DNA of 64,000 bases from Roseovarius pelagicus (lineage in GTDB: Bacteria > Pseudomonadota > Alphaproteobacteria > Rhodobacterales > Rhodobacteraceae). Shown in pieces: positions 46,314 to 54,975 of this stretch. Where the stretch lies: assembly GCF_025639885.1 (NCBI RefSeq), contig NZ_CP106738.1:2170001-2234000 (forward strand). The letters are read 5' to 3'. Within the stretch, counting starts at the first letter, position 1, and the number at the start of each line of letters is the position of its first letter. The notes beneath the pieces are model-generated. The model was not told the origin of the DNA. It did not search any database and saw only the letters and a list, made by a program, of their open reading frames with translations. The position numbers and the translations under genes were made by a program.

Positions 46314-47261
46314 ATGCCCAATGATCGCAATCTGCGCTATTCCGACCCGCTGGCACGCCTGCAATTCACCTTACTGATGGTCCTGTTTCGGTTGGTAAAA
46401 CTAATGGGCTGGCGTGCTGGATACGGTGTATTTGCGCGGGGTCTGGGCCGACTTTTTGGCGCGCGGCGGGCCGTTTGGTTAACTGTTCCGGGCGGTGCCC
46501 CCTACAAGATTTATCTGAATGATGGTTACTGGACGCGCTTCGGCCTCTTTCATACCCATTACGAACCCGAAGTCGCGGTGATCATGCACGCCGCGCGCGG
46601 GCATACACCGCTCTTTTGTGATCTGGGTGCCAATGGTGGATATTGGACTGTGCGCGCCGCCGGACATTTCGATGCCGTGATCGCGGTCGAAGCGTCAGCA
46701 CAGACCTTTGACCGATTAAAGGAGAACGCAGGCAAACTGCCGGGCGTTACCCTGCACCACGCGGCCATCGACGACCGCTCCGGCCGGACACTGACCTTTC
46801 TCAATACGCACAACAGCCACGCCTCCGCCCGCTTGTTGCGCGATGACAAACCCAGCGCTGCGGACCGGACCGAAAGCGTTAAAACACTGACTATCGACGA
46901 TCTGGTGCCACCCGGCACCCCAGCACTGATCAAGCTGGACGTCGAAGGCGCAGAAATCGCCGCACTGACCGGCGCTGCGCGTGCCATCGCCGATGGTGCC
47001 GTTCTGATCTACGAGGATCACGGCGGCGATATATCCTGCGCGCCCAGCGCGAATTTGCTGTCCAATCCTGACATGCGCCTATTTGCACTGGAAGACGGGT
47101 TCACCGAGGTTAAGGATTTGGATCAAATCCGCGCCATCAAGTCCGACCGGTACAAGGGCTATAATTTTGTCGCGGCACATCACGCCTCTTCGCTTTTGGC
47201 GGCACTTCGGCAGGCTTTGCAATCGCATGAACGCACCGATACGACAGGCCCGACCCTGTAG
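46314..47261 (+). CDS. FkbM-family methyltransferase
   Basis: A 315-residue SAM-dependent methyltransferase. FCDLGANGGYWTVRAAGHFD is the SAM-binding motif I, VIAVEASAQTFDRLKEN the acidic-loop motif and IKLDVEGAEIAALTGA the characteristic FkbM motif. Such enzymes O-methylate polyketide, glycan or other hydroxyls; the acceptor is unknown. It is divergent from ahcY, whose enzyme removes the S-adenosylhomocysteine product, a link that may be coincidental. The HD-domain gene follows nine bases downstream, so the two are likely co-transcribed. Confidence 0.85.
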   Translation: MPNDRNLRYSDPLARLQFTLLMVLFRLVKLMGWRAGYGVFARGLGRLFGARRAVWLTVPGGAPYKIYLNDGYWTRFGLFHTHYEPEVAVIMHAARGHTPLFCDLGANGGYWTVRAAGHFDAVIAVEASAQTFDRLKENAGKLPGVTLHHAAIDDRSGRTLTFLNTHNSHASARLLRDDKPSAADRTESVKTLTIDDLVPPGTPALIKLDVEGAEIAALTGAARAIADGAVLIYEDHGGDISCAPSANLLSNPDMRLFALEDGFTEVKDLDQIRAIKSDRYKGYNFVAAHHASSLLAALRQALQSHERTDTTGPTL

Positions 47262-47270
47262 GAGACAACC

Positions 47271-47864
47271 ATGCCCCAACCTCGCGCCTGGCAAAAGATG
47301 CTCTCTGGCCGCCGCCTCGACCTGCTTGACCCGACGCCCGTGGATATCGAGATCGAGGATATCGCCCACGGCCTCAGCTTTGTCGCGCGCTGGAATGGCC
47401 AGACGCTGGGCGACTACGCCTATTCCGTCGCCGAGCATTCGCTGCTCGTCGAAACGCTCTATACCCGGCTCAACCCCAGAACCCCTGCCAAGTGGCAGCT
47501 GGCCGCGTTGCTACACGACGCGCCGGAATATGTGATCGGCGATATGATTTCACCGGTCAAGGCAGCAGTAGGTTCGGGATATGATGCCCTCGACACCAGA
47601 TTGACTGCAGCGATCCATATCCGCTTTGGACTGCCTGCCGCCATACCCGCCACCGTCAAGAAACAGATCAAGAAAGCAGACAAGATAAGTGCATGGATGG
47701 AAGCCACACAAATCGCCGGATTTGACATGGTAGAGGCCGACCGCTTCTTTGGTCGACCGAACCCGGCCCTCATCGATGGGCTGACAATCCTCCTGCGCCC
47801 CCCGTTGGAAGCGCGCGCCGCCTATACCGCCCGCACTGAAGCCTTGCTTGAGGTTACTAGATGA
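47271..47864 (+). CDS. HD-domain phosphohydrolase, YfbR-like
   Basis: A 197-residue protein with the HD motif in YSVAEHSLLVETLY and ALLHDAPEYVIGDMISPVK, and the trailing helix KKADKISAWMEATQ supplying another metal ligand. These are the marks of YfbR/YfbR-like dNMP 5'-nucleotidases and related HD hydrolases. The cytosolic role is probably nucleotide turnover. The stop overlaps the start of the following GNAT gene (ATGA), so the pair is coupled. GGAGACAACC precedes the ATG. Confidence 0.87.
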   Translation: MPQPRAWQKMLSGRRLDLLDPTPVDIEIEDIAHGLSFVARWNGQTLGDYAYSVAEHSLLVETLYTRLNPRTPAKWQLAALLHDAPEYVIGDMISPVKAAVGSGYDALDTRLTAAIHIRFGLPAAIPATVKKQIKKADKISAWMEATQIAGFDMVEADRFFGRPNPALIDGLTILLRPPLEARAAYTARTEALLEVTR

Positions 47865-48343
47865 TCACAATTCGCCGCGCGACGACGCTGGATGCAGGCC
47901 CGCTGGCCGAATTGCTGAACGACATCATCGCAGCCGGTGGCACCACCGCGATGACCCTTCCGGTCACTGCCGCCTATATCCGAGAAATGATGGATTACGC
48001 ACCAGATCAATCCGCATGGCACGTCGCGTTGGAGGGCGGCACGCTTTGCGGTTTTCAGTTCATCGAACCCCAGGACAACCTTCCGCCCGAAGCCTGCAGT
48101 ATCGCCACATTTGTTCGGATCGGGCGCACCGGGCTTGGCATTGGGTCCACACTGTTCAATGCGACCGCCGAGGCGGCCAAAGAGCTGAGATATGACTGGA
48201 TCAACGCCGAAATTCGCGCCGATAATGAAGGCGGGGTAATCTATTATCAAAGCCGGGGATTTCGCGATTATGGCCGGATCAACCGCGTCAAGCTCGGCTC
48301 GGGCCTGATCGTCGACAAAGTGCTCAAACGCTACGATATTTGA
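47861..48343 (+). CDS. GNAT-family N-acetyltransferase, phosphinothricin-acetyltransferase-like
   Basis: A 160-residue protein with MITIRRATTLDAGPLAELLND at the start, FVRIGRTGLGIGSTLFNAT as the acetyl-CoA loop and INAEIRADNEGGVIYYQSRGF as the catalytic/motif B part. This resembles phosphinothricin-type acetyltransferases. The substrate is unknown. It starts inside the stop of the HD gene and ends 59 bases before the converging regA stop. Confidence 0.84.
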   Translation: MITIRRATTLDAGPLAELLNDIIAAGGTTAMTLPVTAAYIREMMDYAPDQSAWHVALEGGTLCGFQFIEPQDNLPPEACSIATFVRIGRTGLGIGSTLFNATAEAAKELRYDWINAEIRADNEGGVIYYQSRGFRDYGRINRVKLGSGLIVDKVLKRYDI

Positions 48344-48386
48344 GCGCTCAAACCCTTTTCCTTGTAAAAATACCCGCGCCGCAGGC

Positions 48387-48402
48387 ACGCCCGCAAGGGC
48401 GT
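48387..48402 (-). terminator. Hairpin directly after regA stop
   Basis: ACGCCC/GGGCGT with a four-base loop abuts the regA stop codon. A TTTTT run follows only about 15 bases later on the minus strand, so termination is uncertain; it may protect the 3' end of the mRNA. Confidence 0.35.
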
Positions 48403-48954
48403 CTATCGCGGTGAGCGTTTCGCCAGTATCCGCTGTAGCGTTCTGCGATGCATATTCAGCCGTCGGGCAGTTTCACTGACGTTTCGATCACACAGTTCAT
48501 ACACCCGCTGGATATGCTCCCAACGCACACGATCTGCACTCATCGGGTTTTCCGGCGGCGGTGGCAGTTCATCACCAGTGGCCAGCAGCGCATTGGTTAT
48601 GTCACGCGCATCGGCAGGTTTCGACAGATAATCCGTAGCGCCGATTTTGACCGCAGCCACGGCCGTGGCAATGGCACCGTAACCGGTCAGCACAACCACC
48701 CGACTGTCAGGGCGTTTTTCGCGGATCACTTCGACCACGTCTAGCCCATTGCCATCCTCGAGCCGCAAGTCGCAGACCGCATAGGCGGGCGGGCGGGCCG
48801 TGGCGATGGCACGACCGGCGGCGACGGACAGGGCAGTTTCCACTTCAAAGCCGCGCTTTTCCATGGCTTTGGCCAACCGTCTCAGGAACGGCTCATCGTC
48901 ATCCACCAGCAACAGCGACCTGTCTTCGCCGATCTCTTGTGCGCTATCCGCCAT
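48403..48954 (-). CDS. regA: Redox response regulator RegA/PrrA/ActR
   Basis: A 183-residue response regulator. The receiver has RSLLLVDDDEPF, the phospho-acceptor Asp62 in YAVCDLRLEDGNG, and VVVLTGYG and YLSKPAD for the conserved Thr and Lys. A Pro-rich linker (DELPPPPENP) leads to a Fis-type helix-turn-helix, ERNVSETARR-like (CDRNVSETARRLNMHRRTLQ). This is the global redox regulator that, with RegB, controls photosynthesis, carbon and nitrogen fixation and respiration genes in related bacteria. It lies downstream of senC, as in Rhodobacter. Its expression could be affected if the senC frameshift is real. Confidence 0.96.
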   Translation of the reverse strand: MADSAQEIGEDRSLLLVDDDEPFLRRLAKAMEKRGFEVETALSVAAGRAIATARPPAYAVCDLRLEDGNGLDVVEVIREKRPDSRVVVLTGYGAIATAVAAVKIGATDYLSKPADARDITNALLATGDELPPPPENPMSADRVRWEHIQRVYELCDRNVSETARRLNMHRRTLQRILAKRSPR

Positions 48955-49040
48955 TCGGCCCGTTCCCTGATTTCATGTCTTTGGTAGTGAACTTTAGAAC
49001 GCACTGTCAGACGCGTCAAACACTGCAACGGCGTTTTGGG

Positions 49041-49671
49041 TCAGTCTGCGGCGTCGACGAAGCAACCCACTTTGCGCGCCATGTCCTCGGCGCTAAGCTC
49101 GCGACGGAAAAACTCGACAAATCCGACTTCGGGTAATGTCAGATACGTCAGGGTGGTGTGGTCGACGAGGTAGTAATCCTCTTCACCTGCCAGCGGCTCT
49201 TGGGCCTGATAATAGGTACGGTACGCTTTGCTTGCCGCCCGGACCTGTTCGGGGCTGCCTGTCAGACCCAGCATCCGGGGGGTGCATCGCTTCGGTATAA
49301 TCGGCGACCACCTCGGGTGTGTCACGCTGCGGGTCAACGGTGATGAAAACCGGCTTGACGATATGCCCCTGCTCTTCGAGCAGTTCAACCGCAGCAGCGT
49401 TGCGCGCCACATCGAAGGGACAGATATCGGGGCAAAAGGTATAGCCGAAATAAATCAGCGCGGGCTGGTCGATTACCTGCGCCGCTGTCACGGTCTGGCC
49501 CGTTCCATCCACCAGCGTGAAATCACCCCCAATAGCACCAGCGCCGCCAGCAACCTGCGACGCGCGGCATTGCGCGAACTGATCATCGCTGCGACCGATC
49601 GTCAGATAGTACATCGCGCCCAGCAGGCCGATCGCCGCCAACGCGGATGCTATGGCAAAAGTGCGGGTCAT
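49041..49671 (-). pseudogene. senC: senC/prrC (SCO1 family) with an apparent +1 frameshift
   Basis: Two frames together give a full SCO1/SenC protein. The 5' frame (from ATG 49671) has an N-terminal anchor, FGYTFCPDICPFD (the copper-binding CxxxC) and VKPVFITVDPQRDTPEVVADYTEAMHP, then shifts at a run of six G (plus strand) at 49277-49282. The other frame continues MLGLTGSPEQVRAASKAY through LVDHTTLTYL (conserved His) to the natural end. The span is 631 bases, one more than 630, so deleting one base restores a 209-residue protein. SenC supplies copper to cytochrome oxidase and modulates RegB signalling. A sequencing error is as likely as a true mutation. Confidence 0.88.
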
Positions 49672-49761
49672 ATGCTTTCCTTTCGTCGGTTTAGCAGGCT
49701 TGCCCTGTTGCGGGACATCTATCAGGCTGTCACAGACAGGCAACAGGGCGAAACAGCACAG

Positions 49762-51159
49762 ATGACAAACATTTCATCGCCACCTATTCATGGCCGCAGC
49801 AGTGGTAACTGGATTCGCCTTCGCACCCTGATTTACCTGCGTTGGTGGGCCGTTTGCGGTCAGGTCGCGGCACTGGTGATCGCACAGCGGTTCTATGGTC
49901 TCGATTTCGAGATCGGCCTTTGCTATCTGGTGATCGGCGCGTCGGTGATTACCAATCTGGTCGCCGCTTTTGTCTTTCCTGCCACCAAGCGTCTGTCAGA
50001 AACCGAAAACCTTCTGGTTGTCCTCTTTGACATGCTGCAATTGGGGTTGATGCTGTATCTCACAGGGGGGCTGAACAATCCGTTCGCGATGCTGATTGTC
50101 GGGCCAGTGATCGTGTCGGCCTCTTCCTTGTCCACCCGGTCGACAATATTTCTAGGGCTCACCGCAATCGCCATCGTGTCGGTCCTGACAACCTATCATC
50201 TGCCACTGCACACGGCGTCACAGGTGGTGATCAGCATGCCGGACCTCTTTTTGTTCGGCAACTGGGCAGCAATCGTGATCGCGGTTATCTTTCTGGGGGT
50301 GTATTCACGCTGGGTGGTGGCCGAAATGGAGGCAATGTCAGACGCCGTGCAAGCAACGCAGATGGCGCTGGCACGGGAGCAAAAGCTGACCGATCTGGGG
50401 GGTGTGGTCGCCGCCGCTGCGCATGAGCTAGGCACACCGCTGGCCACGATCAAGCTGACCTCGTCTGAATTGGCGGATGAGTTGCCAGAGGGCAGCGAAG
50501 CGCGCGAAGATGCCTTGCTGATCCGCGAGCAAGCGGATCGATGCCGCGATATCCTGCGGTCGATGGGGCGTGCGGGCAAGGATGATTTGCACCTGCGGTC
50601 GGCACCTTTGACAGCCGTGATCGAAGAGGCGGCAGAGCCTCATACCGAGCGCGGCAAGACAGTACTCTTTGACCACGGCGCGACCAACCGCGCCATATTG
50701 TCTGACCAGCCCATAATTCTGCGCCGTCCCGAGATGATTCACGGGCTGCGCAATCTGATCCAGAACGCTGTCGATTTTTCGCAAGACACGGTCTGGATCG
50801 AGAGCGACTGGAGTGCGGACACTGTCACCATCCGCATCATGGACAACGGCAAGGGTTATCCACCGCATCTTCTGGGGCGTATTGGCGATCCCTTGATGCG
50901 TCGACGGGGTCGCGGGTTTGACCCCCGTCGCCCAGAATACGAGGGGATGGGCCTTGGCCTCTTTATCGCCAAGACTTTGCTAGAGCGGTCAGGTGCGGTC
51001 CTGAGTTTTGCAAACGGCTCTGACTCGTTTCGGACCGATCCGGCCTTTGCCCCACGAACCGGCGCGTTTGTCGAGGTTGCATGGCCGCGGGCGCAGCTGA
51101 TGGCACCCTCGGACGCAGGACATATCGGTACGGGTGAAAATATCCCGTTCACATCCTGA
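49762..51159 (+). CDS. regB: Redox sensor histidine kinase RegB/PrrB/ActS
   Basis: A 465-residue membrane kinase with six hydrophobic segments in the first ~185 residues. GGLNNPF at 102-108 is the fully conserved ubiquinone-sensing heptapeptide between membrane segments. The phosphorylatable His221 lies in AAHELGTPLATIKLTSSEL, and Cys261 in DRCRDILRSMG corresponds to the redox-active cysteine of RegB. The ATPase part has NLIQNAVDF (N box), IMDNGKGY (G1) and GMGLGLFIAKTLLERSG (G2). It is divergent from senC-regA, the classical arrangement, with 90 bases between starts. All functional residues known for the family appear intact. Confidence 0.96.
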   Translation: MTNISSPPIHGRSSGNWIRLRTLIYLRWWAVCGQVAALVIAQRFYGLDFEIGLCYLVIGASVITNLVAAFVFPATKRLSETENLLVVLFDMLQLGLMLYLTGGLNNPFAMLIVGPVIVSASSLSTRSTIFLGLTAIAIVSVLTTYHLPLHTASQVVISMPDLFLFGNWAAIVIAVIFLGVYSRWVVAEMEAMSDAVQATQMALAREQKLTDLGGVVAAAAHELGTPLATIKLTSSELADELPEGSEAREDALLIREQADRCRDILRSMGRAGKDDLHLRSAPLTAVIEEAAEPHTERGKTVLFDHGATNRAILSDQPIILRRPEMIHGLRNLIQNAVDFSQDTVWIESDWSADTVTIRIMDNGKGYPPHLLGRIGDPLMRRRGRGFDPRRPEYEGMGLGLFIAKTLLERSGAVLSFANGSDSFRTDPAFAPRTGAFVEVAWPRAQLMAPSDAGHIGTGENIPFTS

Positions 51160-51257
51160 GCATTGATACGCCGACAACCCCCTGACGGTTAACTGCCAGT
51201 TAACCAAAATTGACGAAACTTAACCCTACCGCTGCAACGAGGAGAGGGGCACCTGGC

Positions 51258-52772
51258 GTGTTTCCAAATACCGTGATCGAATGGTTTGGGTTTGCCCTGA
51301 TGGCAGTGGCGCTGTCCTATGCGATGCTGTGGCTCATCGGTACTCTGATTGCGCCACCCGCGCACGACCAATCACGATCTGACGTCGGTTTCAACCGCGC
51401 GCATTATCTGTTCGAAGGCGAACTGATGATAGATCATGATGCCGGACACCTGCCGAGCAGTGAAACTGACCTGCCCGAATGGGGAGACCTGCGGCGCTGG
51501 CTGATGGGTCGGTTTGCCAATCTGCCCGCACGTCTGGACGATCTAAAGGACGGCGTGCCAGTGATTGCCCTTAGCCGAGACAGCCATGACACCGCCCAAT
51601 TGGAAATTTGTCGTGATGGCGTGACAAGTCGGGTCACACTCAGTGACCCGCCCCATGTCTGCCCCGCCGGGCGGCATGCAATCCTCGCCGAACACGCCCG
51701 GCTGAGCGAGCTACGTGAAGCACTGGAAGCAGCCCCCTACCCTGCTTGGAAAACCACTCTGGATGGGGTGATCCTGTGGCGGAACACCGCCTGCGCCGAA
51801 ACGTTCGAGCCGCGCGCGTTGCGCATGAATGTACCGTTGCCCGATCCGGGCCACAGCAGCAGCACGCGATTCTCTGTGCCTGCCGGACCACCCAGTGGGC
51901 CGCTATGGTTCGAGGTCCATTCGACGGCGCATGAAAGCCACGTCATGCACCACGCCACTGAGATCACCAAAGTGGTCCGCGCCGAAACTGTGCAGCGCGA
52001 TTTCGTGCAAACCCTGACCAAGACATTCGCCTACCTGACGATCGGCCTCGCCGTATTCGATAAAAACCGCCAACTGGCACTGTTTAATCCCGCGCTGGTC
52101 GATTTAACCTCGCTGCCGGTCGACTTTCTCAGTGGACAGCCAGAGCTGATGGGATTCTTTGATAATCTGCGCAACCGGCAGGTTATGCCCGAACCGCGCA
52201 GCTACGCATCCTGGCGGGCACAGATCACCGCGATCATTGAATCCGCACAGGGCGGTCTCTATCAGGAAACATGGTCTCTGCCGAACGATGTGACCTACCG
52301 CGTGACAGGACGACCACACCCCGATGGCGCAGTGGCGTTTCTGTTTGAAGACATCACCGCCGAGGTCATGCTGGCCCGTCGCTATCGATCTCAGCTGGAC
52401 CTGCGGCAGTCTGCCCTCGATAGCCTGCCAGAGGCTGTGATGATCATCGGCCCGAACAACGTTCTGTCATTCTGCAATAGGGCGTGTAGTCAGCTACTGA
52501 AAATCGACCCTGACAGCTGCTTTTCTGACATGAGCGTACGCGATCTGATCGCGGTGTGTGAGGTAACCTTGCCTGATCCTGTGATTTGGTCAAAGGTCGA
52601 ACGCGCATTACGGCAAAGAACGCTGGATGCCCCATTGCGCAAGTCTGCCGATCTTTCAGATCGAGGCATGCTATCTTATCGCGTCGAATTGTTGCCCGCC
52701 GGCGCGCGTATGTTGATCCTGAACCTGACGTCACCAGCCAAAGAAGCACCTGTTCGGGCTGTAGCGGGCTGA
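51258..52772 (+). CDS. Membrane-anchored PAS-domain protein, regulatory function unknown
   Basis: About 504 residues: an N-terminal membrane segment (WFGFALMAVALSYAMLWLIGTL), then PAS-like domains near residues 150-215 (EALEAAPYPAWKTTLDGVILW), 255-355 (TFAYLTIGLAVFDKNRQLALF to VAFLFEDITAEV) and 375-470 (LPEAVMIIGPNNVLSFCN). No histidine-kinase, GGDEF or HTH domain follows, so it lacks an obvious output domain. I prefer the GTG at 51258, preceded by GAGGAGAGG; a TTG at 51210 is possible. It follows regB on the same strand by about 100 bases, and a tsaE-led operon follows. Homologues in this group are often annotated as PAS proteins without function. Confidence 0.78.
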   Translation: MFPNTVIEWFGFALMAVALSYAMLWLIGTLIAPPAHDQSRSDVGFNRAHYLFEGELMIDHDAGHLPSSETDLPEWGDLRRWLMGRFANLPARLDDLKDGVPVIALSRDSHDTAQLEICRDGVTSRVTLSDPPHVCPAGRHAILAEHARLSELREALEAAPYPAWKTTLDGVILWRNTACAETFEPRALRMNVPLPDPGHSSSTRFSVPAGPPSGPLWFEVHSTAHESHVMHHATEITKVVRAETVQRDFVQTLTKTFAYLTIGLAVFDKNRQLALFNPALVDLTSLPVDFLSGQPELMGFFDNLRNRQVMPEPRSYASWRAQITAIIESAQGGLYQETWSLPNDVTYRVTGRPHPDGAVAFLFEDITAEVMLARRYRSQLDLRQSALDSLPEAVMIIGPNNVLSFCNRACSQLLKIDPDSCFSDMSVRDLIAVCEVTLPDPVIWSKVERALRQRTLDAPLRKSADLSDRGMLSYRVELLPAGARMLILNLTSPAKEAPVRAVAG

Positions 52773-52812
52773 TCCCGGTTGCAGGGCGCGGCGGCGCGTG
52801 TAGTGTCGGCAC

Positions 52813-53289
52813 ATGCATTCGACCAACCTGATCTGCCACGCAAACGACCCTGATGTGACCAGCGCCATCGCCAGGCGTCTGGGCCCGCGTCTGGGTGCGG
52901 GTGATGTGATCCTGCTGTCCGGCGATGTCGGCGCAGGCAAGACGCATTTTGCACGCAGCATGATCCTGTCGCTGCTTGACCAGCCCGAAGACGTACCGTC
53001 CCCGACCTATACGCTGGTACAGACCTATCCCGGCAAACAGGCGGAAATCTGGCACGCTGATCTCTATCGTTTGAGCTCTGCGGGCGAAGTCATCGAACTG
53101 GGTTTGACGCAGGCAATGGAAGAGGCAATCTGCCTGATCGAATGGCCGGACCGGTTGGCCGATCTTGCGCCGGAGTCCGCATTGCACCTGACATTGTCCG
53201 CACCCGGCGCGCCACAAGAGCGATCTCTGAGTTTTTCATGGTCCGATCCGCGCTGGGCCGCTCTGACGGCGGGACTTTGTGATGACTGA
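52813..53289 (+). CDS. tsaE: tRNA threonylcarbamoyladenosine synthesis ATPase TsaE
   Basis: A 158-residue P-loop protein. LSGDVGAGKTHFARSMI is Walker A, SPTYTLVQTYPG the switch I-like segment, and WHADLYRLSSAGEVIELGL with LIEWPDRLADLAP the family C-terminal signature. TsaE helps TsaB-TsaD attach threonylcarbamoyl to A37 of ANN-decoding tRNAs. It heads a dense co-directional run: its stop overlaps the start of amgK by eight bases. Confidence 0.94.
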   Translation: MHSTNLICHANDPDVTSAIARRLGPRLGAGDVILLSGDVGAGKTHFARSMILSLLDQPEDVPSPTYTLVQTYPGKQAEIWHADLYRLSSAGEVIELGLTQAMEEAICLIEWPDRLADLAPESALHLTLSAPGAPQERSLSFSWSDPRWAALTAGLCDD

Positions 53290-54307
53290 TCGCGACGCGG
53301 CGGCGCGCAGTTTTATCGCACAAACAGATTGGGCTGACGCGCGGATAGCACCGCTGGCCGGTGATGCATCGAACCGGCGCTACCTGCGACTGACGCATGC
53401 CGCGACGGGCGATACCGCGGTGCTGATGGATGCTCCACCCGAACGCGGAGAGGACACTGGCCCCTTTGTTGCGATTGCACGGTATCTGACCGATCTAGGG
53501 CTTAGCGCACCGCGTATATTGAATATCGATTCAGACACGGGGTTCTTGCTGATCGAAGATCTGGGCGATGCGTTATTCGCGCGTATTGTCCGCACGGAAC
53601 CAACGCTGGAGCCAACGCTATACGCAGCTGCAACAGACGTGCTGATCGCACTGCATCAACACCCCCCACCTATGACGTTGGCGACATACGATGCACGGCT
53701 GATGGCTGATATGGCCGCTCTTGCCTATGATTGGTATCTCGGCCACGCAGGCAATGCAGATGCCGCCGCGCGGGCCGCCTTTCACGACGCGATTATGCGC
53801 ACGCTGCGCACTGAGGTCGGCGAAACAAACGTGTTGATCCAGCGCGATTATCACGCCGAGAATCTGCTCTGGCTGCCGGAGCGGACCGGACTTGCGCGGG
53901 TCGGCCTGTTGGATTTTCAAGACGCCATGTGTGGCCATCCGGCCTATGATCTGGTGTCCTTGTTACAAGACGCGCGCCGCGACGTCCCACGCAGGATCGC
54001 CGCGCAGATGATCCGGCGCTACATTGACTATGCAGAGGCGGACCCGACTGCATTTGATCGCGCCTATCACGTTCTCGGCGCACAACGGAATTTGCGGATA
54101 CTCGGCGTATTTGCACGACTGTGTCTGCGGGATGGAAAACCACATTATCTGGATCTCATGCCGCGCGTATGGGACCATCTGATGCACGACCTCGAACACC
54201 CTGCCCTGACCGAAATCGCACCCTTAGTACGGGCTGCGTTGCCCGCTCTTACCCCCGAAATCCTTAGCCTTCTGAGAGAAAAATGCGCCAGCGTCCCGAC
54301 ACTGTAA
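53282..54307 (+). CDS. amgK: Cell-wall-recycling sugar kinase AmgK (aminoglycoside phosphotransferase fold)
   Basis: A 341-residue kinase-like protein. VLIQRDYHAENLLWLP carries the catalytic Asp (Brenner motif), and VGLLDFQDAMCGHPAYDLVSLLQDARRD the metal-binding DFQ and substrate region. The pairing with murU downstream identifies it as AmgK, which phosphorylates MurNAc at the anomeric position in peptidoglycan recycling, bypassing de novo UDP-MurNAc synthesis. It starts inside tsaE and its own end overlaps the murU start. A GTG one codon upstream (53279) is an alternative start. Confidence 0.88.
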   Translation: MTDRDAAARSFIAQTDWADARIAPLAGDASNRRYLRLTHAATGDTAVLMDAPPERGEDTGPFVAIARYLTDLGLSAPRILNIDSDTGFLLIEDLGDALFARIVRTEPTLEPTLYAAATDVLIALHQHPPPMTLATYDARLMADMAALAYDWYLGHAGNADAAARAAFHDAIMRTLRTEVGETNVLIQRDYHAENLLWLPERTGLARVGLLDFQDAMCGHPAYDLVSLLQDARRDVPRRIAAQMIRRYIDYAEADPTAFDRAYHVLGAQRNLRILGVFARLCLRDGKPHYLDLMPRVWDHLMHDLEHPALTEIAPLVRAALPALTPEILSLLREKCASVPTL

Positions 54308-54975
54308 TGCTATTTGCTGCGGGCTTTGGTACGCGAATGGGGGCGCTTACCCATGACCTGCCCAAACCACTGATCAAGGTGGCAGGCAAGGCGTTGATCG
54401 ATCATGCGCTGGCCCAAGTGCGGGCAGCCGATCTGGATCGGATCGTGGTGAATGCCCATTACAAAGCGGATCAGATCCGCGCGCATGTCGCAGAGTCTGA
54501 CATTCTGGTATCGCACGAATCGCCCGATCTGTTGGACACTGGCGGCGGCCTGCGCGCGGCGTTGCCGCTGACCGGACCGGGGCCGCTCTTTACCATGAAC
54601 ACAGATGCCGTCTGGGCTGGACCTAATCCGCTCGTTGCATTGGCGTCAAAGTGGGACCCTGACAGGATGGATGCCCTTCTGCTGTGTGTGTCTCCGACCC
54701 GCGCCATCGGCCACGCAGGAGCGGGTGATTTCGAACTGGATAATCAGGGCCGCGCGACCCGTGGGCCGGGTCTGGTTTATACTGGCGCGCAAATCCTTAA
54801 ATCCGATCTGTTGGCACACATCCCAGATGACGTGTTCTCGCTGAACCTGCTATGGGATCGGATGATCAAAGCTGGCCGCCTTTATGGCCTGCCATATGAT
54901 GGACACTGGTGTGACGTGGGTCACCCGGCGGGCATCGCGCTGGCCGAAGATATGCTACGCAATGCAGATGTTTGA
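54283..54975 (+). CDS. murU: N-acetylmuramate alpha-1-phosphate uridylyltransferase MurU
   Basis: A 230-residue nucleotidyltransferase with VMLFAAGFGTRMGALTHDLPKPL (nucleotide-binding GxGTRxxPxTxxxPK-type motif), VVNAHYKADQI, LDTGGGLRAALPL and FTMNTDAVW. MurU makes UDP-MurNAc from UTP and MurNAc-alpha-1-P, the step after AmgK. It overlaps amgK by 25 bases at its start and addB at its end, making a continuous coupled run. The close relation to glucose-1-phosphate thymidylyltransferases leaves a small alternative. Confidence 0.88.
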   Translation: MRQRPDTVMLFAAGFGTRMGALTHDLPKPLIKVAGKALIDHALAQVRAADLDRIVVNAHYKADQIRAHVAESDILVSHESPDLLDTGGGLRAALPLTGPGPLFTMNTDAVWAGPNPLVALASKWDPDRMDALLLCVSPTRAIGHAGAGDFELDNQGRATRGPGLVYTGAQILKSDLLAHIPDDVFSLNLLWDRMIKAGRLYGLPYDGHWCDVGHPAGIALAEDMLRNADV

